Source: an uncultured Pelagibacteraceae bacterium (GTDB lineage Bacteria; Pseudomonadota; Alphaproteobacteria; Pelagibacterales; Pelagibacteraceae). From it: 64,000 bases of DNA. How positions within the stretch are numbered: the stretch's first letter is position 1; the number at the start of each line of letters is the position of its first letter. The position numbers and the translations under genes were made by a program. Under the pieces are notes generated by a model. The model was not told where the DNA came from. It did no database searches and was given only the letters and a program-made list of their open reading frames with translations. This document shows, piece by piece, positions 48,747 through 59,532 of this stretch. The stretch is from assembly GCA_902555655.1 (NCBI GenBank), contig CACDSX010000001.1, positions 1-64,000 on the forward strand. Direction: 5' to 3'.

Positions 48747-49865
48747 ATGAAAAAATACTCGAAGATTGGTCTATTTAAAAGCAAAGGTAGGATTTATAAA
48801 GAATCTATATCAAAATACAGAACTCCTTTTCAAAGAGACAGAGATCGTATTATCCACAGTGCTTCATTCAGAAGATTAAAACACAAAACGCAAGTTTTTG
48901 TTAATACAGAAGGGGACCATTACAGAACAAGAATAACTCACTCAATTGAAGTTGCTCAAATAGCAAGATCTATTGCTAGATATTTAAATCTTAACGAGGA
49001 CTTAGCGGAAACTCTTAGTCTTGCTCATGACTTAGGACATACCCCTTTTGGGCATGCAGGTGAAGATGCTTTAAATGAATGCATGGATGATTATGGTGGT
49101 TTTGACCACAATTTACAAACTTTGCGAATTATAATGTTTTTAGAAAATAAGTATTTAAAATTTAATGGATTAAATCTTTCGATTGAAACATTAGAAGGAT
49201 TGTTAAAACATAATGGCCCAGTGGAGGATCTTAATTTAGTTGATAGTTTAATAGGAGTTAAAAATTTTAAAGAGATGATAAATTTTAGAACATATCCATC
49301 AATAGAGGCTCAAATTTCTGCAATTTCTGATGATATAGCTTATAATAATCATGACATACAAGATGGAATAAACGCAAATTTGTTTAGATTAGAGGAGTTA
49401 GTTGAAATTAAATTTTTTAGAGATATCTACAAAAAATATAAGAAAAAAATAAATAAACAAAACTATAAAATAGTCACATATCAGATTATAAGAGATTCAA
49501 TAGATCAAATGATTAAAGATTTAATAAATAATACAAAAAATAATTTAGTTCAAAATAAAATAAAATCATTTAAAGATATTCACAAAACAAGTTTCTTAAT
49601 GGTTGATTTTTCTGATAAAATTAAAAATTCTGAAAATGAAATAAGATATTTTTTAAAAACCAAAATGTACAATAATAAAAAAGTATTGGAGAAAAATAAC
49701 AATGGTAAATTAATTGTTAAAAAACTATTCAAGAAAATTATACAAAATCCTAGAAAATTTCTTTCAAAAGATGACCTTTCTACAAACAAATACAGAGCAA
49801 TTTCTGATTTTGTATCAGGTATGACTGATCGATATGCGATTAACCTTCACAATAGTATTAAATGA
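48747..49865 (+). CDS. dgt: deoxyguanosinetriphosphate triphosphohydrolase-like protein
   Basis: YRTPFQRDRDRIIHSASFRRLKHKTQVF, TRITHSIEVAQIARSIAR, LAHDLGHTPFGHAGE HD motifs. Confidence 0.95.
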   Translation: MKKYSKIGLFKSKGRIYKESISKYRTPFQRDRDRIIHSASFRRLKHKTQVFVNTEGDHYRTRITHSIEVAQIARSIARYLNLNEDLAETLSLAHDLGHTPFGHAGEDALNECMDDYGGFDHNLQTLRIIMFLENKYLKFNGLNLSIETLEGLLKHNGPVEDLNLVDSLIGVKNFKEMINFRTYPSIEAQISAISDDIAYNNHDIQDGINANLFRLEELVEIKFFRDIYKKYKKKINKQNYKIVTYQIIRDSIDQMIKDLINNTKNNLVQNKIKSFKDIHKTSFLMVDFSDKIKNSENEIRYFLKTKMYNNKKVLEKNNNGKLIVKKLFKKIIQNPRKFLSKDDLSTNKYRAISDFVSGMTDRYAINLHNSIK

Positions 49866-51595
49866 ATATTTTTGCTCAATATTTAGTTAAGATAAAAAAA
49901 ATTTTGTTCGATTTATCAAAAAATGGTGATTTGATTTTACCTACTACCTTAGAAGGTATAACTGCTGAAATACCACCTTCAAAATTTAAAAGTGATATTT
50001 CAACTAATGTTGCTATGGTTTTATCTAAGATAAATAAAAAAGCTCCAATTGATTTAGCTTCTACTTTAGCTGATGCTCTAAAAAAAAATGATAAATTAAT
50101 TGAAGATATATCAATAGTAAATCCAGGTTTTATTAATATTAAATTTAAACCAATTTTTTGGACCAATTTTATTGAAGAAATAATTAAAAATTCTAAAATT
50201 TTTGGAATAAATACAAATGAAAAAAAGAAAAATTATTTAGTTGAGTTTGTTTCGGCTAATCCAACTGGACCCTTGCATGTGGGTCATTGTAGAGGTGCTA
50301 TTTTAGGTGATGTAATTACTAATGTATTATTATTTAACAAACATAAAGTAGTAAAAGAATATTATGTAAATGATTACGGCAATCAAATTATTAATTTTAC
50401 AAAATCTGTATATTTTAGAATTAGAGAAATAGCTTTTAAAGAACCATTTCCTTCTGATAATGAAGATTTATATCCCGGAGATTATTTAATTAATTTTGCT
50501 CAAAATATAATAAATTCAAATAAAAAAATAGATTTTAAAGATTTCAATAAAATATCTGAAGAATTAACTGCTTTATCAATCGAAGAAGCATTAAAATTGA
50601 TTAAAAAGAATCTTAATAGTTTGGGTATAAAACATGACAATTTTATTAGTGAAAAAAAATTAGTTACAAATCAAGAAGTTGAAAAAGTTATTGATTATCT
50701 TCAAAAAAGTAAATTTGTTTATAAAGGAAAAATTAAAGCTCCGGCAGGTGAAGATAGTGAAAAGTGGGTAGAACGAGAGCAATTACTTTTTAAATCAACT
50801 GATTTTGGTGATGATAAAGATAGAGCTTTACAGAAATCCGATGGAGCCTGGACTTATTTTGCAAGTGATGTTGCTTATCATAAAAATAAATTAGATAGAA
50901 AATTTGATCACTTGATAAATATTTTAGGTGCTGATCATGCTGGATATATTAAAAGAATTTCATCTTCAGTTGAAGCTTTATCAAACTCAAAAGAAAAGTT
51001 GATTTGCAAAGTAAGCCAATTAGTTAAACTTATTAAAGATAAAAAACCTTTTAAGATGTCTAAACGAAAAGGGGATTATATAACTGTAGATGATCTTATT
51101 AATGAAGTAGGAAAAGATGCTACACGATTCATCATGTTAAATAGAAGTAGTGATGTTGAGTTAGATTTTGATTTTGATAATGTAATTGAAAAATCTAAAG
51201 ACAACCCACTTTATTATGTCCAATATAGTTATGCTAGAATCGCATCTGTTTTTAGACATCTTGATAAGAATATTAAAAATGACATTAAGATTAAAAGATT
51301 TGATTTTTTGTATTCGGATGATGAAATAAATATTTTAAAAAAGATATCTGAATGGCCAAAATGTATTGAAGCTACTTGTAATAAACTTGAACCTCACAGA
51401 ATACCTACTTATTTATATGAGCTTTCGTCGTTATTTCATTCATATTGGAATTTAGGAAAAGACAACTCAGACAAAAGATTTATAAATGAACAAAAAAAAA
51501 TTGCAGATGAAAAATTAATTTTTTTAAAAGTAATTTCAAATGTAATCAAATCTGGTATGGATATTGTGGGAGTTGCTGTTCCTGATAAAATGTAA
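49862..51595 (+). CDS. argS: arginyl-tRNA synthetase
   Basis: FVSANPTGPLHVGHCRGAILGDVI, FKMSKRKGDYITVDDLI motifs. Confidence 0.97.
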   Translation: MNIFAQYLVKIKKILFDLSKNGDLILPTTLEGITAEIPPSKFKSDISTNVAMVLSKINKKAPIDLASTLADALKKNDKLIEDISIVNPGFINIKFKPIFWTNFIEEIIKNSKIFGINTNEKKKNYLVEFVSANPTGPLHVGHCRGAILGDVITNVLLFNKHKVVKEYYVNDYGNQIINFTKSVYFRIREIAFKEPFPSDNEDLYPGDYLINFAQNIINSNKKIDFKDFNKISEELTALSIEEALKLIKKNLNSLGIKHDNFISEKKLVTNQEVEKVIDYLQKSKFVYKGKIKAPAGEDSEKWVEREQLLFKSTDFGDDKDRALQKSDGAWTYFASDVAYHKNKLDRKFDHLINILGADHAGYIKRISSSVEALSNSKEKLICKVSQLVKLIKDKKPFKMSKRKGDYITVDDLINEVGKDATRFIMLNRSSDVELDFDFDNVIEKSKDNPLYYVQYSYARIASVFRHLDKNIKNDIKIKRFDFLYSDDEINILKKISEWPKCIEATCNKLEPHRIPTYLYELSSLFHSYWNLGKDNSDKRFINEQKKIADEKLIFLKVISNVIKSGMDIVGVAVPDKM

Positions 51596-51858
51596 TGCTT
51601 AAAGAAATTAAATATTTGATTTTTACATTTATTATTTGTTTATTTTTATTTTTTGTTGGTAAATATTATTTTTCAGATAATAATAAAAAAAACTCATACA
51701 GATCATTAAAATCGATTGATGAAAAAATTAATCACTATGCAAAAAAATTACCTATTTTAGAGGATGATACCAAAAATATTATAGAATATGTTGAACAATC
51801 AAATAAAAAAAAAAATAAAAAATTTAATTTTTGGAAATTATTAGAATCAGATGAATAA
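51595..51858 (+). CDS. hypothetical small single-TM protein (position of SPOR-domain gene in other alphaproteobacteria)
   Basis: 87 aa, N-terminal TM YLIFTFIICLFLFFVGKYYF then Lys/Asp-rich tail; start and stop overlap neighbours argS and nagZ. Confidence 0.7.
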   Translation: MLKEIKYLIFTFIICLFLFFVGKYYFSDNNKKNSYRSLKSIDEKINHYAKKLPILEDDTKNIIEYVEQSNKKKNKKFNFWKLLESDE

Positions 51859-52798
51859 TCGTCGATCATTTATTATTGGTTTAAAATCAGTAAAACTCTC
51901 TACTAAAGAAAAAATTTTTTTAAAAAAATATAAGCCTTGGGGCGTAATTTTATTTACTAGGAATATTCACGATATTAACCAATCACGTAAATTAACATCG
52001 TCAATTAGAAAAATTTTTAACGATAAAAACTATCCAATATTAATTGATCAAGAAGGTGGACGAATTAATAGATTAAAAAATATAATTTCTTTTGATAATC
52101 TTACTTCTGATTTCTTTGGAAAAAAATTTGTTAAAAATTATAAAGAATTTAAATTTTCGTATAAGTTTTTTATTGATAAAACTTCATATTTATTAAAATT
52201 AATAGGAGCAAATATCAACACTGTTCCTGTTCTAGATTTAAGATTTAAAAAAAGCTCTAATGTTATTGGAGATAGATCATTTTCAAAAGACCCTAAAGTA
52301 GTGTCTAAAATAGGTGACCACTGTATAAAATATTTTAATAATAATGGCATAGGAACAGTAATTAAACATATACCAGGGCATGGATTAGCAAAAGTAGATA
52401 GTCATTTTTTTACGCCATTTATAAGTAAAAAACAAAACTACTTATTAAAAAAAGATTTTCTTGCTTTTAAAAACAAAAAAACTTTTTTTGCTATGACAGC
52501 ACATGTTATTTTTAATAAGATTGATAACGTTAATACTGTTACTCATTCAAAAAAATTAATCAATTTAATTAGGAAAAAAATTGGTTTTAAAAATATCCTA
52601 ATTTCTGACGATTTATCTATGAAAAGTTTAAAAGGAACACTTAAAGAGAATACAATCAAAACGTTTAATGCTGGCTGTAATCTAGCTTTACATTGCAATG
52701 GAAATTTAAAAGAGATGGAAATAGTTGGAAAAAACTCTCCATTAATTAATAAATTTATATCTAAAAAAACATCACAATTTTATAAAATTTTAAGATAA
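51851..52798 (+). CDS. nagZ: beta-N-acetylhexosaminidase
   Basis: PILIDQEGGRINRL, VIKHIPGHGLAKVDSHF, ILISDDLSMKSL (GH3 NagZ motifs). Confidence 0.93.
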   Translation: MNNRRSFIIGLKSVKLSTKEKIFLKKYKPWGVILFTRNIHDINQSRKLTSSIRKIFNDKNYPILIDQEGGRINRLKNIISFDNLTSDFFGKKFVKNYKEFKFSYKFFIDKTSYLLKLIGANINTVPVLDLRFKKSSNVIGDRSFSKDPKVVSKIGDHCIKYFNNNGIGTVIKHIPGHGLAKVDSHFFTPFISKKQNYLLKKDFLAFKNKKTFFAMTAHVIFNKIDNVNTVTHSKKLINLIRKKIGFKNILISDDLSMKSLKGTLKENTIKTFNAGCNLALHCNGNLKEMEIVGKNSPLINKFISKKTSQFYKILR

Positions 52799-52807
52799 TA
52801 TCCTCTG

Positions 52808-53548
52808 ATGATTGAAAATGATTCTTCATTATTTAAAGTAAATGTTGAAAATTATAATGGCCCTTTAGATGTTTTGCTGGATTTAGCTAAAGCTCAAAAA
52901 GTTAATTTAGAAGATATATCCATAACAAAATTAGCTGACCAATTTCATGATTTCATAACAAAAGATAAGAATTTAAATTTAGAAGTTGCTTCTGAGTATT
53001 TATTGATGGCTACATGGCTAGCTTATTTAAAATCTAAATTATTATTGCCAGGTACCCCTGATGAAGAGTTTAAAGTTCAAGAAGTAGCTGAAAGATTGAA
53101 ATTACAATTAAAGAAATTAGAGTTAATTCGGTTATTATCAGAACAAATGTTGAAAAGAAAAAGATTGGGTAGAGAAATCAGAACAAGGGGAAGCAAGGCT
53201 GGAATAAGACCTATTTACAATAGTGAATATAAATTAAATTTATTTGAATTATTAAAAACATATTCAACAATAATTATGACAAAAGATTTTCAAAAAATGA
53301 ATATTCCTAAGTTGCCAGTTTTTACAACAGAAGAAGGTATAAAAACAATTAAAGACTTTTTTGGAAAATTAATGGATTGGAAAAAGTTGGACGATTTAAT
53401 ACCAAAAAATTTCAAAAGAGGAAATAGATATAAAAGAACAGGAAAGGCTGGCATATTTGCTGGTTCTTTAGAATTAGTTAAAGAAGGTAACCTAAAAATA
53501 AAACAAGAAAAACTGTTTGATGAAGTTTATATTAGAGAGAATAAATGA
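52808..53548 (+). CDS. scpA: segregation and condensation protein A
   Basis: FKVNVENYNGPLDVLLDLAKAQKVNLEDISITKLADQF, LLMATWLAYLKSKLLLP motifs. Confidence 0.95.
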   Translation: MIENDSSLFKVNVENYNGPLDVLLDLAKAQKVNLEDISITKLADQFHDFITKDKNLNLEVASEYLLMATWLAYLKSKLLLPGTPDEEFKVQEVAERLKLQLKKLELIRLLSEQMLKRKRLGREIRTRGSKAGIRPIYNSEYKLNLFELLKTYSTIIMTKDFQKMNIPKLPVFTTEEGIKTIKDFFGKLMDWKKLDDLIPKNFKRGNRYKRTGKAGIFAGSLELVKEGNLKIKQEKLFDEVYIRENK

Positions 53549-54246
53549 TTAAAAAAAAAATTAAAAAAAAAGACAATGTTATCAATTTTCCTCCAAAAAT
53601 GTCATCAATTGAAAAAGAGATTGAGGCAATAATTTTTGCGGCAGCAGAACCTTTGGATTTAGAAACTATTCAAAATAAAATTTCAAAAAAAGCTGATATT
53701 GAAAAAATATTATTAAAATTACAAACTGAATATTCAAATAGGGGTATTAATTTAGTTTGCATTTCTAAGAAATGGTCATTTAGAACTTCTCCTAATTTAT
53801 CAAATTTAATGACTCAAGAAAAAACTGTTGAAAAAAAATTATCTAGAGCGGCAATAGAAACTTTGGCAATTATTGTGTATCACCAACCAGTTACAAGGGC
53901 AGAAATAGAGGAAATTAGAGGTGTTGCTTTCGGCACAAATACTCTTGAAATATTAATGGAGCTTAATTGGGTTAAACCAGGTGGTAGAAAAGATGTTCCA
54001 GGAAAGCCAATTCAATATATAACAACAGACGATTTTTTAAGTCATTTTAATCTTCAAAAACTATCTGATTTACCTACTGTAGATGAGCTAGGGGCCGCTG
54101 GATTAATTGATAGCAGCAATATTGATAATGCTATTTTTGGAACAGGAAAATTTTATAAAGAAAAACAAGACGATAAAAAAGAGGACATTTACTCAAATAT
54201 TGATGAAATGTTGAGTGGCACACTTGAGAGTGAGGAAGATAGGTAA
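53545..54246 (+). CDS. scpB: segregation and condensation protein B
   Basis: EKEIEAIIFAAAEPLDLETI, LSRAAIETLAIIVYHQPVTRAEIEEIRGV motifs. Confidence 0.95.
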   Translation: MIKKKIKKKDNVINFPPKMSSIEKEIEAIIFAAAEPLDLETIQNKISKKADIEKILLKLQTEYSNRGINLVCISKKWSFRTSPNLSNLMTQEKTVEKKLSRAAIETLAIIVYHQPVTRAEIEEIRGVAFGTNTLEILMELNWVKPGGRKDVPGKPIQYITTDDFLSHFNLQKLSDLPTVDELGAAGLIDSSNIDNAIFGTGKFYKEKQDDKKEDIYSNIDEMLSGTLESEEDR

Positions 54247-54292
54247 AAACTCACTTTTATTTTTTGAATAAAAAGGGTATAAAACTATTATT

Positions 54293-54502
54293 ATGATGCC
54301 AAGCTTAACACAAATTGCTGTAGTAGTTATTATAGTTGTTTTATTATTTGGAAGAGGCAAAATTTCAAGCTTAATGGGTGATCTAGCAAAAGGTATCAAA
54401 AGTTTCAAAAAGGGAATGGCTTCTGATGTGACTGACGAGTCTGAAACTAAAAATATTTCCGAAGATAATAAAGATTCCAATAATTCTAACAATAAAGAAT
54501 AA
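54293..54502 (+). CDS. tatA: Sec-independent translocase protein TatA
   Basis: [40 protein letters not shown]. Confidence 0.93.
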   Translation: MMPSLTQIAVVVIIVVLLFGRGKISSLMGDLAKGIKSFKKGMASDVTDESETKNISEDNKDSNNSNNKE

Positions 54503-54507
54503 ATCAC

Positions 54508-54720
54508 ATGCCTACTATTGGTTGGTTTGAGATTCTAATTGTGGTGACGATTGCTATTATTGTTCTTGGTCCTAAAGACTTTCCTATAATGTTGAAAAAG
54601 GTTGGTTCATGGATAGGTACAGCAAAGAAACAAATCAACAATATTCAAAACGAAGTTTCAAATATCGATATTGAAGATAATCATATTGAAAAAAAAGAAG
54701 ATAAAAAAGATGAGTCATGA
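54508..54720 (+). CDS. tatB: Sec-independent translocase protein TatB
   Basis: IGWFEILIVVTIAIIVLGPKDFPIMLKKVGSWIGTAKKQ; between tatA and tatC. Confidence 0.9.
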   Translation: MPTIGWFEILIVVTIAIIVLGPKDFPIMLKKVGSWIGTAKKQINNIQNEVSNIDIEDNHIEKKEDKKDES

Positions 54721-55480
54721 TGAGAAAGAAGGTGGCTTTATAAGTCATCTGGCTGAATTAAGAAAAAGATTAATTCATAGTTTTGTATTTTTAATAATCT
54801 TTTTTATATTTTGTTATTTTTTTGCTGAAAGTTTGTATGGTTTTTTAGTTGAACCGTATGCAAAGGCAGTAAAAGATGATGGATCTGAAAGAAGATTAAT
54901 TTTCACAGCTCTTCAAGAAACTTTTTTAACATATTTAAAAGTATCTTTTTTCACTGCTTTTTTTGTAACTTGTCCTTTTATTTTAATGCAAATTTGGAAA
55001 TTTATTGCTCCTGGTCTTTATAAGCATGAAAAGATTGCAATTTTACCATATCTAATTTTAACACCAATTTTATTTCTTTTAGGAGGAATGTTGGTTTATT
55101 ATTTAATAATGCCGTTGGCAATAAAGTTTTTTTTATCTTTTGAAAGTACAGGTTTGTCAACTAATTTGCCAATACAATTAGAAGCCAAAGTGAATGAATA
55201 TTTATCATTAGTAATGAAACTTATTTTTGCTTTTGGAATCAGTTTTCAATTACCTGTTGTTTTAAGCTTGTTAGCAAGAGTAGGAGTTGTTGATTCAGAA
55301 TTTTTGAAAAAAAGAAGAAAATATGTTGTGGTAATAATATTTGCAGCTGCTGCAATTTTAACGCCACCTGATCCTATTACACAAATTGGTTTGGCCATAC
55401 CATTATTAATTTTATATGAATTATCAATATTTTCAGTAAAATTTATAGAAAATAAAAATTTAAAAGATTCTGATGCATAA
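54710..55480 (+). CDS. tatC: Sec-independent translocase protein TatC
   Basis: [68 protein letters not shown]. Start re-set to ATG at 54710 ([10 protein letters not shown]) overlapping tatB. Confidence 0.94.
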   Translation: MSHDEKEGGFISHLAELRKRLIHSFVFLIIFFIFCYFFAESLYGFLVEPYAKAVKDDGSERRLIFTALQETFLTYLKVSFFTAFFVTCPFILMQIWKFIAPGLYKHEKIAILPYLILTPILFLLGGMLVYYLIMPLAIKFFLSFESTGLSTNLPIQLEAKVNEYLSLVMKLIFAFGISFQLPVVLSLLARVGVVDSEFLKKRRKYVVVIIFAAAAILTPPDPITQIGLAIPLLILYELSIFSVKFIENKNLKDSDA

Positions 55481-56732
55481 TTTAAAAGAAATAAGAAAAG
55501 ATTTTAATGCTTTTCAAAAAGCTATTGAAAAAAGATCAGTAGATATAGATTTTAATAAACTTCGAGATTTAGATAAAAAAAATAGAGAGTTTATTCAAAA
55601 AAAAGAAGCTTTAGAAAAAGAAAAAAAAGATATTTCAAAAACTAGAGACAAATCTCTTTTCATAAAATCTAAAGAAATTTCCTCTGCTATAGAAAAAATT
55701 AATGAACAACAAAAATCAGTTAAAGAAGAACTAGAAAATGTTTTATCAAATATTCCAAATATACCTCACAAAGATGTACCTAATGGTGTAGATGAAAATG
55801 ATAATGTTGAAATCAATAAATCTGGAGAAATACCCAAATTTGATTTCACTCCAAAATCTCATTATGAATTAGGTGAAAATTTAGGAATGCTTGATTTTGA
55901 TTTAGCAACTAAAACCACTGGTTCAAGATTTGTCTTTGTTAAAAATAAACTAGCCTTACTAGAAAGAGCTATCTCAAACTTTATGTTAGACACACATATA
56001 TTGAAAAATAATTACGAGGAAATTTCACCTCCATTATTAGCTTCTGAAAATACAATGTTTGGAACAGGACAACTTCCTAAATTTGAAAATGATCAATTTG
56101 AAGTAAAAATAGAAAAGGGGAGTGATAGAAAATTTTTAATACCAACAGCAGAAGTAATTTTAACTAATATTGTAAAAGATCAAATTATAGATTTAAAATC
56201 TCTGCCTATGAGATTTGTTGCATCAACACCCTGTTTTAGAAAAGAAGCAGGTAGTTATGGCAAAGATACAAAAGGGATGATTAGGCAACATCAGTTTTAT
56301 AAAGTTGAAATGGTAAGTATAGTTGAGCAGGAAAAATGCTTTGAAGAATTAGAAAGAATGACTAACTGTGCAACAAATATTTTAGATCTATTAAAATTAC
56401 CTTATAGAAAAATGATTTTATGTAGTGGAGACATGGGTTTTAGTGCTGAAAAAACTTACGATATAGAAGTTTGGCTACCTTCTGAAAATAAATATAGAGA
56501 GATATCGTCATGTTCTTCGTGCTCTACATTTCAGGCTGTGCGGATGAAAGCCAGATACAAAAATCAAAAAAAAGAAACACTTTATGTTGGCACTTTAAAT
56601 GGCAGTGGCTTAGCTGTAGGTCGAACACTTATTGCCATATTAGAAAATTACCAACAAAAAGATGGCTCCATAACAATTCCAAAAGTTCTAAGACCCTATA
56701 TGAACAATTTAGAAAAAATTTTAGTCAATTAA
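55473..56732 (+). CDS. serS: seryl-tRNA synthetase
   Basis: N-terminal coiled coil, [47 protein letters not shown] motifs. Confidence 0.97.
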   Translation: MHNLKEIRKDFNAFQKAIEKRSVDIDFNKLRDLDKKNREFIQKKEALEKEKKDISKTRDKSLFIKSKEISSAIEKINEQQKSVKEELENVLSNIPNIPHKDVPNGVDENDNVEINKSGEIPKFDFTPKSHYELGENLGMLDFDLATKTTGSRFVFVKNKLALLERAISNFMLDTHILKNNYEEISPPLLASENTMFGTGQLPKFENDQFEVKIEKGSDRKFLIPTAEVILTNIVKDQIIDLKSLPMRFVASTPCFRKEAGSYGKDTKGMIRQHQFYKVEMVSIVEQEKCFEELERMTNCATNILDLLKLPYRKMILCSGDMGFSAEKTYDIEVWLPSENKYREISSCSSCSTFQAVRMKARYKNQKKETLYVGTLNGSGLAVGRTLIAILENYQQKDGSITIPKVLRPYMNNLEKILVN

Positions 56733-56786
56733 AGTTGTTTTAACTCAACAGATAGTATAAATATTCTTTTTTAATTAAGGAGTTTT

Positions 56787-57074
56787 ATGGAAAGTTCAGG
56801 AATAGGCCAGTTTATACCGTTAATATTAATTTTTGTTATTTTTTATTTTTTCTTGATAAGACCTCAACAAAAAAAAGTTAAAGAACATAAAGCAATGGTT
56901 GAAGGCTTAAAAAAGGGAGATAAAGTTGTTACTTCTGGAGGAATAACAGGAACCATCTCAAGAGTTATAGATAATGATAAAGTTGAAGTGGAGATAGCAG
57001 ATAATGTCACTGTTGAAATTGTTAGAGGCACAGGAATTCAAAGTTTAATGAATTCTCAGGATATAAAGAAATAA
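56787..57074 (+). CDS. yajC: preprotein translocase subunit YajC
   Basis: FYFFLIRPQQKKVKEHKAMVEGLKKGDKVVTSGGITGTI. Confidence 0.95.
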   Translation: MESSGIGQFIPLILIFVIFYFFLIRPQQKKVKEHKAMVEGLKKGDKVVTSGGITGTISRVIDNDKVEVEIADNVTVEIVRGTGIQSLMNSQDIKK

Positions 57075-57090
57075 ATTTCATTTATATAAA

Positions 57091-58644
57091 GTGTTATACT
57101 TTTCAAAATTTAGAATAATTATTATTTTATTAATATCTTTATTTTTTATTTTATTTGCTTCCTCAAATATCTTTAAATTTACTAATAAACTATTTGATAA
57201 AAAAATTAATCTTGGTTTAGATTTGCAGGGTGGATCATACCTTTTATTAGAAATTGATAATACTCCTGTAATAGAGCAAAAACTCCAAAACTTAACAACA
57301 ACTATCAGAAATTATTTTAAAGAAAAAAATATTAGAATTACCAATGTCAAACTACTTGATCAGAAACTTTCATTTTCTGTAGAAGATGAATTTAAACAAA
57401 CTATATTAGATGTATTTACCAGTGAGGAAAGTGATCTAAATCCTTACTATCAAAGGTTTAAATCACATCAACTTGATATAGTAGAAAAAGATGATATTTT
57501 TATCATTAGTTATTCGAGACAAGGAATTATTGAACTTAAAACCTCATCCCAAGATCAAGCTTTAGAAATTGTTAGAAGAAGAATAGATGAAATTGGTACT
57601 AATGAGCCAAATATTCTCAAAAGAGGTAATGACAGAATTTTAGTAGAACTACCAGGTCTTGATGATCCCATGAGAATAAAATCCTTACTTGGTAAAACTG
57701 CCAACTTAACATTTAGATTTGTTACTAATAATAATGAAGATTCTTTTGGAGCTGAAAAATTAAAATATGAAGATAGTACAGAAGAAGCAATAGTCAGTAA
57801 AAGGATAATTCTTAGTGGTGACAATCTTCTTGACGCACAACCTAGAATGAATAATGAAACCAACGAAACTGTTGTTTCATTCACACTTGATAGAGTAGGA
57901 GCAAAAAGATTTGGTAAAGCTACTTCTACTGGTATTGGAAAACAATTAGCAATAGTTTTAGATGGAAAAATTATTAGTGCTCCTGTTATTAGAGATACGA
58001 TTGCTAGTGGATCAGGACAAATAAGTGGTGGTTTTACTTTTCAATCTGCTACAGATCTTGCTTTATTGTTGAGATCTGGTGCATTACCAGCACCCCTAAA
58101 TATTATTGAAGAAAGAACAGTAGGTCCAGATTTAGGACAAGACTCAATTAATGCTGGTATGATTGCATTAATTATTGGTTTCTCACTTGTTATTCTATTT
58201 ATCTTTATAAAATATAAGATATTTGGTCTGATAACTAATATTGCACTAATTATAAATTTATTTCTTTTAATTGGTATTTTAACAATGTTTGAGGCAACTT
58301 TAACTCTTCCTGGTATAGCAGGAATAATACTAACAGTTGGTATGGCAGTTGATGCTAATGTTTTGATATTTGAGAGAATTAAAGAAGAACTTAAAAATGA
58401 AAAAAATAACCTGATTGCATTTGATAGTGGTTATACAAGGTCAAAAACAGCTATTCTAGACGCAAATATAACAACTTTATTAGCTGCAATAATTTTATTT
58501 TTTATGGGATCGGGTCCAATTAAAGGATTTTCTTTGACATTAGGTGTTGGGATTTTTACCACTCTTTTTTCTGTATATTATATAGCAAGACTTTTAACCG
58601 TTTTATATGTTTCTAAAAATAAAGAAAAAGAAGGATTAATTTAA
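57091..58644 (+). CDS. secD: protein translocase subunit SecD (GTG start)
   Basis: INLGLDLQGGSYLLLEID, GLDDPMRIKSLLGKTANLTFRFV, TVGMAVDANVLIFERIKEEL motifs. Confidence 0.96.
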   Translation: MLYFSKFRIIIILLISLFFILFASSNIFKFTNKLFDKKINLGLDLQGGSYLLLEIDNTPVIEQKLQNLTTTIRNYFKEKNIRITNVKLLDQKLSFSVEDEFKQTILDVFTSEESDLNPYYQRFKSHQLDIVEKDDIFIISYSRQGIIELKTSSQDQALEIVRRRIDEIGTNEPNILKRGNDRILVELPGLDDPMRIKSLLGKTANLTFRFVTNNNEDSFGAEKLKYEDSTEEAIVSKRIILSGDNLLDAQPRMNNETNETVVSFTLDRVGAKRFGKATSTGIGKQLAIVLDGKIISAPVIRDTIASGSGQISGGFTFQSATDLALLLRSGALPAPLNIIEERTVGPDLGQDSINAGMIALIIGFSLVILFIFIKYKIFGLITNIALIINLFLLIGILTMFEATLTLPGIAGIILTVGMAVDANVLIFERIKEELKNEKNNLIAFDSGYTRSKTAILDANITTLLAAIILFFMGSGPIKGFSLTLGVGIFTTLFSVYYIARLLTVLYVSKNKEKEGLI

Positions 58645-59532
58645 ATGATAGCATTTAATAAATATTACAATAAATTCAATATCCTCTCAATTTCACTTGT
58701 TGTTATTTCTTTACTATTTCTTGCGTTTAAAGGTTTAAATTTTGGAATAGATTTTAAAGGTGGAACATTGATCGAATTAAGATCAAATGATACAAAAATA
58801 AATGTTTCATCTTTGAGAGACAATCTTAATCAAATGAATTTAGGTGATATTTCTGTAAAAAAATTTGGAAATGAAACAGACTTTTTAATAAAATTTGAAA
58901 ATAATAATAATAAAAATGTCATAGAGGAAATTAAAAAAAATTTAGATAAATCTTTTGGAAATAATTTTAATTTTAGAAGAGTAGAAAATGTAGGACCTAA
59001 GGTAAGTTCTGAATTATTAAAATCAGGTATTATAGCCATATCTGTGGCCCTAACTTTAATGTTAATTTATATTTGGATTAGATTTGAATGGCAATTTAGT
59101 TTAGGTGCTATTCTAGCTCTTTTTCATGATGTTATAGTTACGTTAGGATTATTTTCGTTACTTGGTCTTGAAATTAATTTATCAATAATTGCTGCTGTCT
59201 TAACTATAGTTGGATACTCAATGAATGATACAGTTGTGATATTTGATAGAGTTAGAGAAAATTTAAGAAAATATTCTGACATAAAGATTTTTGACTTAAC
59301 AAATATTTCAATTAACCAAACTTTATCAAGAACGTTGATCACATCAATAACAACTCTATTGGCATTGCTTTCTATATTTTTTTTTGGTGGTGAAATTTTA
59401 AAAGGATTTTCTCTAGCAATGATTTTTGGTGTAATTTTTGGAACTTATTCTTCAATTTATATAGCAAATACAGTTTTAGTTAGACTAAAAGTTTCACAAA
59501 GAACAGTTTTAAAAGAAGAGGATAAAAACTAA
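58645..59532 (+). CDS. secF: protein translocase subunit SecF
   Basis: FGIDFKGGTLIELRS, GYSMNDTVVIFDRVRENLRK motifs. Confidence 0.96.
   Translation: MIAFNKYYNKFNILSISLVVISLLFLAFKGLNFGIDFKGGTLIELRSNDTKINVSSLRDNLNQMNLGDISVKKFGNETDFLIKFENNNNKNVIEEIKKNLDKSFGNNFNFRRVENVGPKVSSELLKSGIIAISVALTLMLIYIWIRFEWQFSLGAILALFHDVIVTLGLFSLLGLEINLSIIAAVLTIVGYSMNDTVVIFDRVRENLRKYSDIKIFDLTNISINQTLSRTLITSITTLLALLSIFFFGGEILKGFSLAMIFGVIFGTYSSIYIANTVLVRLKVSQRTVLKEEDKN

Noticed and set aside
56510-56743. 77-aa ORF in another frame at the serS 3' end
   Set aside because: Overlaps conserved SerS motif 3; no coding signal of its own.
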